From Flagellimonas myxillae (GTDB lineage: Bacteria; Bacteroidota; Bacteroidia; Flavobacteriales; Flavobacteriaceae): 64,000 nucleotides of DNA. Position 1 is the first letter of the stretch. Each line of letters opens with the position of its first letter. Of this stretch, positions 8,148 to 17,068 are shown one piece after another. The notes beneath the pieces are model-generated. The model did no database searches, was not told where the DNA came from, and worked only from the letters and a program-made list of their open reading frames with translations. The DNA lies in the NCBI RefSeq assembly GCF_023502235.1, contig NZ_JAMFLY010000002.1, forward strand, positions 372,001-436,000, given 5' to 3'. The position numbers and the translations under genes are program-made.

Positions 8148-9200
8148 ATGAAAACAATTAAAGGGCCAGCTGTTTTTCTGGCACAATTTGTAGATAGTCA
8201 AGCCCCATTCAATTCTTTGGATGGCCTGTGCAAATGGGCTGCAGACCTTGGGTATAAAGGGATTCAGATTCCAACCTGGGAATCTTTCCTTATTGACCTG
8301 GACAAAGCAGCTGAAAGTCAAGATTATTGTGACGAGCTCAAGGGGAAAATCAATTCCTATGGGTTGGAAATCACTGAGCTTTCCACACATTTGCAGGGCC
8401 AATTGGTGGCTGTACATCCGGCCTATGATATCATGTTCGATAATTTTGCTCCCGATGCTGTAAAGAACAATCCAAAGGCACGTACGGAATGGGCGGTTGA
8501 GACCGTAAAAAAGGCTGCTACCGCTAGTAGAAGATTAGGGATTTCGGCTCATGCCACATTTTCTGGAGCCTTGCTTTGGCACACATGGCACCCATGGCCG
8601 CAAAGACCTCCAGGCTTGGTGGAATTGGGTTTTGAGGAATTGGCCAAAAGGTGGATGCCTATCTTAAATCATTTTGATGAACAAGGGGTGGACGTCTGCT
8701 ATGAAATCCATCCGGGGGAGGATCTTCATGATGGGGATACCTTCGAACGTTTTTTGGAAGCAACGGGAAACCACAAACGGGTAAACATTCTATACGATCC
8801 AAGCCATTTTGTGCTGCAACAATTGGATTATATAACCTATATAGATCATTACCATGAGTTTATTAAATCGTTCCACGTAAAGGATTCTGAATTTAACCCT
8901 ACAGGCAAAAAGGGTGCTTTTGGGGGGTATAACGACTGGAGTGATCGTGCGGGAAGATACCGCTCGCTCGGAGATGGGCAAATCGATTTTAAAACCGTTT
9001 TTTCCAAACTCACCCAATACGGCTGTGACGTATGGGCGGTAATGGAATGGGAATGCGTAATAAAAAGCCCGGAACAGGGGGCACGTGAAGGGGCCATTTT
9101 TATCCAGGATCATATTATTGAGGCAACCACAAAAACCTTTGATGATTTTGCTGGGGCCGCAACAGATAAAGCAAAACTTAAAAAGATATTGGGATTATGA
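8148..9200 (+). CDS. Sugar phosphate isomerase/epimerase family protein (TIM barrel)
   Basis: 350 residues, no signal peptide, so probably cytoplasmic unlike its paralogue at 749. The xylose-isomerase-like barrel shows candidate metal ligands in CYEIHPGED, LYDPSHF, SFHVKDSEF and MEWEC, in the canonical E-D-H-E order. Its stop overlaps the start of the next gene by four bases (ATGA), so the two are translationally coupled. Pairing with two DUF1080 proteins and a divergent GMC dehydrogenase points to processing of oxidised glycosides or keto-sugars, but the reaction is not shown by sequence. Confidence 0.87.
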   Translation: MKTIKGPAVFLAQFVDSQAPFNSLDGLCKWAADLGYKGIQIPTWESFLIDLDKAAESQDYCDELKGKINSYGLEITELSTHLQGQLVAVHPAYDIMFDNFAPDAVKNNPKARTEWAVETVKKAATASRRLGISAHATFSGALLWHTWHPWPQRPPGLVELGFEELAKRWMPILNHFDEQGVDVCYEIHPGEDLHDGDTFERFLEATGNHKRVNILYDPSHFVLQQLDYITYIDHYHEFIKSFHVKDSEFNPTGKKGAFGGYNDWSDRAGRYRSLGDGQIDFKTVFSKLTQYGCDVWAVMEWECVIKSPEQGAREGAIFIQDHIIEATTKTFDDFAGAATDKAKLKKILGL

Positions 9201-9946
9201 AAAAACTAACATTGCTGGCCGTTTTGGCCGTACTTTTTGCATGTAAGGAAAAAAGCAAGGAAACAACCTCCAAATCGGAAGATGCTGAAACCGAGACTTT
9301 GGTGGAAAATAAAGACAGCGACTGGACCGTATTGTTTGATGGGACATCATTTAATGGGTGGCACTTGTACAACGAAGGGGAAATCGATGAGCCATGGAAA
9401 TTGGAAGACGGGGCCATGGTATTCTATCCACCAGAAGAAAGACCCGAAAAGGAAGCGTATAATATCGTCACGGATAAGGAGTTTACCAACTTTGTGCTGA
9501 CCCTCGAATGGAAAATTTCCGAAGCTGGGAACAGCGGGATTTTTTGGGGTGTTTATGAGAGCGAGGAATTTGGGAAACCCTACCAAACAGGACCGGAAAT
9601 CCAAGTTTTGGATGATGAGAGACACCCAGATGCGAAGAATGGAACCACCCATCAAGCGGGATCTCTATACGACATGATCGCACCTTCGAAAAAAACCGTT
9701 AAACCTGCCGGGGAATGGAACACGGTGGAGCTGATGATCGATCATGGTTCCAATCAAGGACATGTTATCCTGAACGGAACAAAGATTGTGGAATTCCCAG
9801 TGCATGGTGATGCGTGGGACGCAATGGTCGCCGATTCCAAGTTCGCCGATTGGGAAGGGTTTGGAGCATACAAAACAGGAAAAATAGGACTACAGGATCA
9901 CGGTGACACCGTTTCCTATAGAAACATCAAAATCAAAGAACTTTAA
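9197..9946 (+). CDS. DUF1080 (3-keto-disaccharide hydrolase family) lipoprotein
   Basis: 249 residues. The signal peptide ends in a lipobox (LFAC, Cys about 16), so this is a lipoprotein. The DUF1080 beta-jelly-roll (concanavalin-like) domain fills the rest, from VLFDGTSFNGWH through SGIFWGVYE, GPEIQVLDD, GEWNTVELM and the C-terminal GLQDHGDTVSYRNIKIKEL. DUF1080 proteins include hydrolases or lyases that act on 3-keto-glycosides. It is coupled by an ATGA overlap to the isomerase upstream and is one base from the second DUF1080 gene. Confidence 0.9.
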   Translation: MKKLTLLAVLAVLFACKEKSKETTSKSEDAETETLVENKDSDWTVLFDGTSFNGWHLYNEGEIDEPWKLEDGAMVFYPPEERPEKEAYNIVTDKEFTNFVLTLEWKISEAGNSGIFWGVYESEEFGKPYQTGPEIQVLDDERHPDAKNGTTHQAGSLYDMIAPSKKTVKPAGEWNTVELMIDHGSNQGHVILNGTKIVEFPVHGDAWDAMVADSKFADWEGFGAYKTGKIGLQDHGDTVSYRNIKIKEL

Positions 9947-9947
9947 T

Positions 9948-10706
9948 ATGCCCAAAAAAACTTGTTTGCCCTTGTTGCCATTATTATTGATGGCAACTTT
10001 GGCCTTTGCCCAAGAAAAACAACCTACAAACCCGGAAGCCACAGAAATCTACCAACCAGTTCCTCCCAAGGTCATATCCAATGGGCATGGAGCCCCACCA
10101 AGTGATGCCGTAGTGCTGTTTAATGGGGAAAATTTTGATCAATGGGTCAGTAGTTCGGATAGCACAGCTGTAAAATGGCACTTGAACAAGGACGGGAGTA
10201 TGACCGTAAAGGATAAGACAGGAAACATTCAGACCAAGCAGAATTTCGGAAGTGTTCAGCTGCATATCGAATGGAGATCCCCATCCGAGGTCCAAGGGAA
10301 TTATCAAAATAGGGCGAACAGCGGCGTTTTTCTGCAAGGGCTTTATGAAGTACAGGTTTTGGACAATAACGACAACGACACCTATGTAAATGGCCAAGTG
10401 GGATCCATTTACAAGCAGGCTGTTCCTTTGGCTATGGCTTCTGTTCCTTCGGGGGAATGGAATACCTATGACATCATTTATCATGCGCCTGAGTTTAGCC
10501 GCGGGGGCAATATTGTAAAACCAGCTACGATCACGGTGCTTCACAACGGCGTATTGATCCAGGACCATTTTGAGATAGAAGGTGCGTCCGAATATATAGG
10601 ATGGCCCAAGTACAGGGTCCATGGCAAAGCACCTTTGATGCTTCAGGACCACCGCGATAACAGCAGGGTAAGCTATCGAAATATCTGGGTGAGGGAGTTG
10701 GACTAG
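9948..10706 (+). CDS. DUF1080 (3-keto-disaccharide hydrolase family) exported protein
   Basis: 252 residues from the ATG at 9948; an in-frame upstream extension has no signal peptide and was dropped. Residues 1-20 form a Sec signal ending in FAQ, so it is a soluble periplasmic or secreted protein rather than a lipoprotein. Domain landmarks are VLFNGENFDQW, SGVFLQGLYEVQVLD, GEWNTYDII and MLQDHRDNSRVSYRNIWVRELD. It is divergent enough from the preceding DUF1080 gene to suggest a different linkage or sugar. It starts one base after the upstream stop, so the isomerase and both DUF1080 genes form one tight operon. Confidence 0.9.
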   Translation: MPKKTCLPLLPLLLMATLAFAQEKQPTNPEATEIYQPVPPKVISNGHGAPPSDAVVLFNGENFDQWVSSSDSTAVKWHLNKDGSMTVKDKTGNIQTKQNFGSVQLHIEWRSPSEVQGNYQNRANSGVFLQGLYEVQVLDNNDNDTYVNGQVGSIYKQAVPLAMASVPSGEWNTYDIIYHAPEFSRGGNIVKPATITVLHNGVLIQDHFEIEGASEYIGWPKYRVHGKAPLMLQDHRDNSRVSYRNIWVRELD

Positions 10707-10766
10707 GTCCATCCTCCTTGCTAGCCGTGAGCCTTTCAAAAGACAAAGGACAAACCCTATTTTGGT

Positions 10767-10774
10767 TACCTTTG
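10767..10774 (+). promoter_or_regulatory. -7 box for the yicC-gmk-nadD operon
   Basis: TACCTTTG matches the Bacteroidota -7 consensus TAnnTTTG exactly, 20 bases upstream of the yicC ATG. No clear TTTG lies at the usual -33 distance, so this is tentative. Confidence 0.4.
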
Positions 10775-10794
10775 CCAAAATTTAATCATTCCGT

Positions 10795-11652
10795 ATGATT
10801 CAATCCATGACCGGTTTTGGGAAGCACGTTGTTCAGCTTCCTTCCAAAAAGATTACCATCGAGATCAAATCCCTCAACAGTAAAAACCTGGATATCAATG
10901 CCAGGATTCCGCAAGTATATCGGGAAAAAGAACTGGCCTTACGCAAAATGATCGCTGACGTTTTGGTAAGGGGAAAAGTGGATTTTGGTCTTTATGTGGA
11001 AATTACCGGAGAGGAGACCACGGCAGAGATCAACTCTGGAGTGGTGAAAAAATACATGCAGCAATTGGCCGGAATTGTGGAGGGAGACGATTTGAAATTG
11101 TTGGAATTGGCCCTGCGGATGCCGGATACCATAAAAACCGAAAAGAACGATATCGATGCTTCCGAATACGAGACCATTACCAAGGCTATGAAGCAGGCAT
11201 TAACAGAGATATCCAAATTCCGAAGTGAAGAGGGGAAGGTGTTGGAACACGACTTTTTGGCTAGGTTAAAGAGTTTAACCGAGCTATTGCAGCAAGTGAG
11301 GACCATGGACCCCGAAAGGTTAAATACGATTCGGGAGCGACTGGAAAAAGCAGTTGCAGATCTTACCGTGGAGGTGGATGCCAATAGGTTTGAACAGGAG
11401 TTGATCTACTATCTTGAGAAATACGACATTACCGAGGAAAAGGTGCGATTGGACAATCATTTAAAATATTTTGAAACTACCTTGATGTCCAAGGATTCAA
11501 ATGGGAAGAAATTGGGCTTTATTGCCCAAGAAATAGGACGTGAGATCAACACCATTGGGTCCAAGGCCAACTATGCCCCCATGCAACAATTGGTGGTTCA
11601 AATGAAGGACGAGTTGGAAAAAATCAAAGAGCAAATGTTGAACGTACTATGA
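10795..11652 (+). CDS. YicC/YloC family endoribonuclease
   Basis: 285 residues, the usual length for the family. It begins MIQSMTGFGK, the family hallmark, has the YicC-like N-terminal half, and ends with the DUF1732 block including EREINTIGSKAN and a KDELEKIKEQ tail. E. coli YicC is an endoribonuclease involved in small-RNA turnover. The gene overlaps gmk by four bases (ATGA), a conserved neighbourhood across bacteria. Confidence 0.93.
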   Translation: MIQSMTGFGKHVVQLPSKKITIEIKSLNSKNLDINARIPQVYREKELALRKMIADVLVRGKVDFGLYVEITGEETTAEINSGVVKKYMQQLAGIVEGDDLKLLELALRMPDTIKTEKNDIDASEYETITKAMKQALTEISKFRSEEGKVLEHDFLARLKSLTELLQQVRTMDPERLNTIRERLEKAVADLTVEVDANRFEQELIYYLEKYDITEEKVRLDNHLKYFETTLMSKDSNGKKLGFIAQEIGREINTIGSKANYAPMQQLVVQMKDELEKIKEQMLNVL

Positions 11653-12248
11653 AAAAAGGAGGAAAGCTCATCATTTTTTCGGCCCCATCCGGGAGTGGTA
11701 AAACCACGATTGTACGGCATTTATTGGAACAACCGGAACTTAATCTGGCCTTTTCCGTTTCGGCCACATCCCGACCCCAAAGGGGAAAGGAAAAACATGG
11801 GGAAAACTATTACTTCATGTCTATTTCCGAGTTTAAGCAGCACATTAAAAATGGGGATTTTCTGGAATGGGAAGAGGTGTATAGGGACAACTTCTATGGT
11901 ACCTTGAACACTGAGGTGGAGCGCCTTTGGGCAGAAGGGAAAAATGTGATTTTTGATATTGATGTTGTTGGCGGCCTACGGATTAAAAAGAAATTTCCGG
12001 AGGAGACCCTGGCGGTGTTTGTAAAGCCACCCAGTGTGGACGAATTGAAGATAAGACTCAAAAAAAGAAGTACCGAAAGCGAGGACAAGATCAACATGAG
12101 GGTGGCCAAGGCTTCGGTGGAACTAGCCACGGCGCCCCAATTCGATAAGATTATCAAAAACTACGATTTGGAGGAGGCCCTAAAAGCATCGCACCAATTG
12201 GTTGCCGAGTTTGTTGGGGCCGAAGTTCCCGAATCGGAAGAGGAATAG
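11649..12248 (+). CDS. gmk: Guanylate kinase
   Basis: 199 residues. The P-loop is APSGSGKTT (residues about 11-19), followed by the GMP-binding SATSRPQRGKEKHGENYYF and the IFDIDVVGGLRIKK Walker B-like strand. It phosphorylates GMP to GDP with ATP in the cytoplasm, supporting nucleotide synthesis. It is the middle gene of yicC-gmk-nadD, coupled to yicC by an ATGA overlap. Confidence 0.97.
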   Translation: MKKGGKLIIFSAPSGSGKTTIVRHLLEQPELNLAFSVSATSRPQRGKEKHGENYYFMSISEFKQHIKNGDFLEWEEVYRDNFYGTLNTEVERLWAEGKNVIFDIDVVGGLRIKKKFPEETLAVFVKPPSVDELKIRLKKRSTESEDKINMRVAKASVELATAPQFDKIIKNYDLEEALKASHQLVAEFVGAEVPESEEE

Positions 12249-12252
12249 TGTT

Positions 12253-12837
12253 ATGAAACAGGTAGGGCTCTATTTTGGAACGTTCAACCCCATCCATATA
12301 GGCCATCTGGCCATCGCCAATCACATGGTGGAGTTTTCCAGTTTGGATGAGGTGTGGTTCGTAATCACTCCCCAAAGCCCTTTCAAAACCAAGCAATCCT
12401 TATTGGATGACCACCATCGATATCAAATGGTCTCTGAGGCGGTTCAAGATTATCCCAAGTTAAAGGCGAGTACCATCGAATTTGATTTGCCCCAACCCAA
12501 TTACACTATTAATACCTTGGTACATTTGAATGAGAAGTATGGCGAAACCCATCAATTTGCACTGATCATGGGCGAGGATAATTTAAAGAGTTTCCATAAG
12601 TGGAAGAACTATGAGGTCATCCTTGAAAACCATTCCCTTTTTGTGTATCCAAGAATTTCTGAAGGAGCAGTGGAGCACCGTTTTGAGGAGCATCCAAAAA
12701 TCCAGAAGGTCAAGGCGCCGATCATGGAAATCTCATCCACCTTTATTCGAAATTCCCATAAAGAAGGAAAAAATATTCGCCCACTGCTTCCGGCGCCGGT
12801 ATGGCGGTATTTGGACGAAATGAATTTTTACCGGTAG
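12253..12837 (+). CDS. nadD: Nicotinate-nucleotide adenylyltransferase
   Basis: 194 residues from the ATG at 12253, four bases after the gmk stop; a longer frame reading into gmk is rejected because the family starts exactly here (QVGLYFGTFNP). GTFNPIHIGHL (residues 8-18) is the nucleotidyltransferase (T/H)xGH site and ISSTFIR near the C-terminus is the second signature. It makes nicotinate adenine dinucleotide from NaMN and ATP in NAD synthesis. Confidence 0.96.
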   Translation: MKQVGLYFGTFNPIHIGHLAIANHMVEFSSLDEVWFVITPQSPFKTKQSLLDDHHRYQMVSEAVQDYPKLKASTIEFDLPQPNYTINTLVHLNEKYGETHQFALIMGEDNLKSFHKWKNYEVILENHSLFVYPRISEGAVEHRFEEHPKIQKVKAPIMEISSTFIRNSHKEGKNIRPLLPAPVWRYLDEMNFYR

Positions 12838-12858
12838 GTAAATGCCCGTGACCTGAAT

Positions 12859-13968
12859 TTATTCCTTGGCGGTCACGACCCCTACCATGCTATCGGCGGT
12901 TCCGTAATAGAGATACCATAGTCCCTTAAACCATACCAGCCCTTCCAAAAAGGTAGTTCCGTCCTTGTATTGGCCTGATTTTTCGAAGGGGAGCTCTGGT
13001 TTAATAAAGGGCTCGTTGCTTCGATCCAGAAGTTTCCAAGGCTCTTGGGCATCGAAAAGTGCTTGTCCCCCGGTATAGACCCTATTTCCCAAGTCCTGTA
13101 CCCCAATATTCTGGGAATTACCTGCATTGTAGAGGACTACAATACCATTTTCCGTAAGCAGTGGGGGAGGACCGGCCTCCACTAGCCAAGAATCAAAATA
13201 TCCAGGTCTGGGGCTTAAGACCGGGGCCAGTGTGCCTTCATAGGTTTCGAGCGGAACCCAATCGATAAGATTGGTGGAATGCGCTAGCCAGACATGGGGC
13301 ACTCCGTAGTACATCCAATATTTTCCATCGATTTGGGCGGCCACCAGTTTCCCATTTTTAAGCTCGGTGATAATCGCACCCGATTTAGTTTCCAGGTCCA
13401 GATATTTGCCATTTTTATGGGCCTTAAACGCTGGGCCGTGTTTTTCCCAATGCATCAAATCCCGGGAGGTTGCCACCGCTAGTCGGGGAACCTTTCTGTT
13501 CCATTGGGTATAGGTAAGTACATAAAGCCCATCCACGGTTTCAACAATTCTAGGGTCTTCCGTTCCCCCAGGCCATTCATTGTGTTTTTGGGTATCTTGG
13601 TTGGGATAGAAAATGGGCTGCTGTTCAGTTGTGTATGAAGTTCCATCAGCAGACTTTGCCAATCCAATTCGGGAGGTGTGTCCCCCTATTTCCTTCTCCC
13701 CCAATTTTTCTTCCGCCCTATAAAGAATGTGAATGGAATTGTCCTTTACGATTGCGGCGGGATTAAAGGTTGCCATGGATTCCCAATGCACTTCCAATCC
13801 TGTAATGGGGTCTTTAAATAGGGTCTCCAGATTTTTTTGAATGATAGGCTTAGCCTCAATGGGCCTTTCGAATGGTCCCAACATCCAAGGCTTTTCCATT
13901 TCTTGGGAGAAGCATAGAGCGGTCCATAGAAAAATCCAAACGAATAAGATGTTGTGTCCTAATCTCAT
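12859..13968 (-). CDS. GH130-like glycosidase/phosphorylase, exported
   Basis: 369 residues from an ATG at 13968; a GTG one codon earlier is also possible. The signal peptide ends near CFSQ (about residue 22), so it is periplasmic or secreted. The five-bladed propeller shows GGTEDPRI near residue 133-140, the GH130 motif, plus repeated Asp-rich strands. GH130 enzymes are beta-mannoside phosphorylases or beta-1,2-mannosidases, and exported members are usually hydrolases. The ATG overlaps the upstream DUF6503 stop (TGATG), so the two are coupled. A GH43/32-type propeller is the alternative, but the EDPRI motif favours GH130. Confidence 0.8.
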   Translation of the reverse strand: MRLGHNILFVWIFLWTALCFSQEMEKPWMLGPFERPIEAKPIIQKNLETLFKDPITGLEVHWESMATFNPAAIVKDNSIHILYRAEEKLGEKEIGGHTSRIGLAKSADGTSYTTEQQPIFYPNQDTQKHNEWPGGTEDPRIVETVDGLYVLTYTQWNRKVPRLAVATSRDLMHWEKHGPAFKAHKNGKYLDLETKSGAIITELKNGKLVAAQIDGKYWMYYGVPHVWLAHSTNLIDWVPLETYEGTLAPVLSPRPGYFDSWLVEAGPPPLLTENGIVVLYNAGNSQNIGVQDLGNRVYTGGQALFDAQEPWKLLDRSNEPFIKPELPFEKSGQYKDGTTFLEGLVWFKGLWYLYYGTADSMVGVVTAKE

Positions 13969-14678
13969 CACATGGGATTCTCCAGGATATCAGTACCCAA
14001 GTATTTGTTGTCTTTGTTGAAATACCAAGCCCGGGTTTTCGGCATTTTAATTCCATTGACTTCTTCCAGTCCGGTTAAAAGAATATACTCGCCGTCCCCT
14101 TTGCGCTCATCATGATAGAACTGGTACACCTCCATGGCATAGGTGCTGGGATCAAAGTAGAAATACCAGATATCGTTCCCTACGCCTTCGTCGTAAGCAA
14201 CTTTAAGGACTAGATACTCCTTCCCCTTAAAGGTTTTGGTGGTAACTTCTTCCCCTAGGATGGTTCCAGGGTCCCGAAGTTTCATGGGCAGACCGTAGAG
14301 GTAGGTGTAATAGTCCCTCATTACCTGTCCCCGCTCACAAGTCAACCGGTATTCTTTTCTATCTTCCTCTGATATTTCGGACTTCCCGTTTAGCGAGGTA
14401 GTACAGTCTTTTTTGTCAAAGGCATACCTATAGGTAACACCGTCCTTTTCCACATCCAAGTTAAATTGTTGTTTCGGAATATTAAGTTGGATAAGGCTGG
14501 AACGATCGCTGGAACCCGGTGTTTCCATACGGACCTTAAACGAGCTGTTAAATGCCTTCCATTGACCGTCTGGGTCATGAAATGCTATGGCCTTTTCCAA
14601 TAGCTCTTCCGAAGAAATTGTCTGTGCCATGTGGGCATTGCCGATAAGCAATGCAAGAATCAAAGTAAGATATCGCAT
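13968..14678 (-). CDS. DUF6503-like exported protein
   Basis: 236 residues from the ATG at 14678, after a shorter-spaced GTG at 14684 was passed over. A Sec signal ends in AHMAQ near residue 18. The body opens EELLEKAIAFHDPDGQW and carries alternating beta strands with YFDPSTYAMEVYQFY, as in Bacteroidota DUF6503 proteins, a lipoprotein-localisation-like (LolA/LppX) beta-sandwich of unknown role. It is coupled by TGATG to the GH130-like gene. Confidence 0.7.
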   Translation of the reverse strand: MRYLTLILALLIGNAHMAQTISSEELLEKAIAFHDPDGQWKAFNSSFKVRMETPGSSDRSSLIQLNIPKQQFNLDVEKDGVTYRYAFDKKDCTTSLNGKSEISEEDRKEYRLTCERGQVMRDYYTYLYGLPMKLRDPGTILGEEVTTKTFKGKEYLVLKVAYDEGVGNDIWYFYFDPSTYAMEVYQFYHDERKGDGEYILLTGLEEVNGIKMPKTRAWYFNKDNKYLGTDILENPM

Positions 14679-14696
14679 GCACACAAGATAACGAAA

Positions 14697-16994
14697 TTAC
14701 TCCTGATTGGGCATCCGAGCAGGTTCAATAGTGCTGTCGTGCTCCACATAATAGAGCTCCAATAGCTCATAGATAACCTCAATCAAATCCTTGCTTTCCG
14801 TTAGTATGGAGAAATAAAGCGTGGTGTTTTTTGGGCTTGATTCCTCTGTGCGGGTCCTTGCGATCTGACGTTCGATTTTATCGGACAACAATTTGAACAA
14901 CTCCTCCTTGGTTTCCAACACGCTTTGGATGTCTTCAAAAGATCGGTTATCGAAAATCTGTTGAGCATTCGAAAACAAAGATTCCAGATTTTGATCCAGT
15001 TCCTTGAGTTCTTTGATTTGGTTGTATTTGAGTTTTTTGTGGTTGTTATGCACATGGGTATGGCTCACCTTGCCGATATACTCAAGAGATTGTGCGATAT
15101 CTGTTAAGTGGGCCAGGGTACTGATGTAGAAATTACTAGCCCCCACATTGGCTTCATCCAGATTTTTTATAAAAAAGAACAGGTGATTGCGCAAATCTTC
15201 AATTTCTGAAGATAATTTAGCCCCCTGTTTTTTATTCTTCTTCAAAAGTTCCAAATCTTGTTTGGCCAATCCATTGATGGAATTGGTATAGATTTTATTC
15301 GTCCTTTTGATCACATTGGCAATATTGCTTGCACTTTCTTCTATAACCCCTTGAATAGAGCTGCTCTCGGCTCTGTTAAGGCTGTCCTCCGCCTTTTGCT
15401 CTTTGGCTTTTTTGTTATACGCACTGTAATTTCTAACCAAAAGAAGTATGGCGCTGAACAACAAAATAGCAATGGCGGCACCTTGACCAAAATTAATAAG
15501 GGTCAATACAGTTCCTGCAGCAACAAACGCGATTATTGCAGTGCCAAACCAACCTCCAATAACGTTGAGCACCCCTGCCACTCTATATACGGCACTTTCT
15601 GCGCCCCATGCCCGATCTGCCAAGGATGTACCCATGGCAACCATAAAGGTTACATAGGTCGTGGACAACGGAAGCTTGTAAGATGTTGCTATGGAAATTA
15701 GGATACCGGCGACCATAAGATTCACTGCGGCCCGAACCATATCAAAGGCAGGAAGTTTATGTGTTTTGTCTTGTGATAAGGCAATGATGGGCTTTTCAAA
15801 ACGTTTGTCCATTTTTGCCTTTAATGTCTTTGGCAATAAACTTGTGGTATACTGTGAGATGTTGGATGATAATCTTACAACGCCCCTGGAGATAAAATTG
15901 GGTTGGAAGCGCTCTTTGGCTTCACCTTCTCTGGAAAGATTAATCTCCGTATCCGCTACATATCGGGCTTTTTTGGAAAGCCACAAGGTTGTGACCATAA
16001 TTATACCCGAAATAAACAACAACAAGGTAGGAGTGGGTACTTTTTTGGACAAGACATCCATGCTAAACTCGGTCGCAGGTACCCCTGAAGCTACCCAAGC
16101 CTCATAGCTTTGCCATGCAGCAATGGGAACGCCAATAAAATTAACCAAATCGTTACCGGCAAAGGCCAATGCCAGGGCAAAGGTGCCTACACCAATAATA
16201 ACCTTGTAAATGTTGATTTTGGCAAGGTAAATCATAACATAGGATAGCAAGGACCACAATACGAAGTTGACCAGAACTATGGACAATACTTCAGCCTCAA
16301 GAAAATCCTTGATTTTCATTCCTCCAAGAATTTCAAAGGATTCCCCTGCATAGGGAGTTCCCTTGATACCTTTCATTAGGATAAAATATACGATTGAGGA
16401 CAATGCAATTCCACCAAACAAAACACCTGTCCATTTGGCTTTTTTCTCAAAATTATACGACAATAAAAGCCTTGAAATCCACTGAACTATAGCCCCAATC
16501 GTAAAGGCCACTAAAACTGAAAGTAAGATTCCAGAGATAATCTGAATGGCTTTGGAGGTGTTGATATAGTTTACAACATCGGAGAAATCCCCATTGGCGG
16601 CTCCAATTTTTAGCAAGGACATGGCCACAGCAGCACCCAATAGTTCAAATACAATGGAAACCGTTGTGGAGGTCGGCATTCCATGGCTATTAAAGAAGTC
16701 CAGCAGCAAGATATCCGTAATCATAACTGCCATAAAAATGAACATGATTTCCTGAAAATAGAATTCTCCAGGATTAAAAATCCCTTTCCTAGCCACTTCC
16801 ATTAGGCCGCTGGAAAAAATTGCTCCACAGGCAATTCCAATACTTGCAATAATCATTATGGTCCTAAAGGAAATGGCCTTTGAACCAATGGCCGAGTTCA
16901 AAAAGTTAACGGCATCATTACTTACCCCAACAACCAAATCAGCGATAGCCAAAACCGCCAGGGCTATTATCATTAGAAAGTAAATATTATCCAT
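14697..16994 (-). CDS. PiT family inorganic phosphate transporter with PhoU-like tail
   Basis: 765 residues. Two PiT signature repeats are visible: VGVSNDAVNFLNSAIGSKA (about 23-41) and AGNDLVNFIGVPIAAW (about 280-296), with PTSTTVS and LSTTYVTFMVAMGTSLADRAWG further on. About 12 membrane helices end near residue 515. The last 220 residues are soluble, helical and charged, resembling a PhoU-like regulatory domain, a fusion usual in Bacteroidota. It imports phosphate with cations across the inner membrane. It lies 74 bases downstream of the porin on the same strand, so both likely form one phosphate-uptake unit. Confidence 0.92.
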   Translation of the reverse strand: MDNIYFLMIIALAVLAIADLVVGVSNDAVNFLNSAIGSKAISFRTIMIIASIGIACGAIFSSGLMEVARKGIFNPGEFYFQEIMFIFMAVMITDILLLDFFNSHGMPTSTTVSIVFELLGAAVAMSLLKIGAANGDFSDVVNYINTSKAIQIISGILLSVLVAFTIGAIVQWISRLLLSYNFEKKAKWTGVLFGGIALSSIVYFILMKGIKGTPYAGESFEILGGMKIKDFLEAEVLSIVLVNFVLWSLLSYVMIYLAKINIYKVIIGVGTFALALAFAGNDLVNFIGVPIAAWQSYEAWVASGVPATEFSMDVLSKKVPTPTLLLFISGIIMVTTLWLSKKARYVADTEINLSREGEAKERFQPNFISRGVVRLSSNISQYTTSLLPKTLKAKMDKRFEKPIIALSQDKTHKLPAFDMVRAAVNLMVAGILISIATSYKLPLSTTYVTFMVAMGTSLADRAWGAESAVYRVAGVLNVIGGWFGTAIIAFVAAGTVLTLINFGQGAAIAILLFSAILLLVRNYSAYNKKAKEQKAEDSLNRAESSSIQGVIEESASNIANVIKRTNKIYTNSINGLAKQDLELLKKNKKQGAKLSSEIEDLRNHLFFFIKNLDEANVGASNFYISTLAHLTDIAQSLEYIGKVSHTHVHNNHKKLKYNQIKELKELDQNLESLFSNAQQIFDNRSFEDIQSVLETKEELFKLLSDKIERQIARTRTEESSPKNTTLYFSILTESKDLIEVIYELLELYYVEHDSTIEPARMPNQE

Positions 16995-17068
16995 AGTAGT
17001 ATCGTAAAATAATTTTCAAATGTCTATACTTTGCTGATTGTCGACGTTATTTAAAGGTTATCTTTTGC

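Noticed and set aside
12847..12877. CGTGACC/GGTCACG pair between nadD and the GH130-like gene as a terminator
   Set aside because: Only a 7-bp stem with a 17-base loop, no U-tract, and the GH130-like stop codon lies in the loop.
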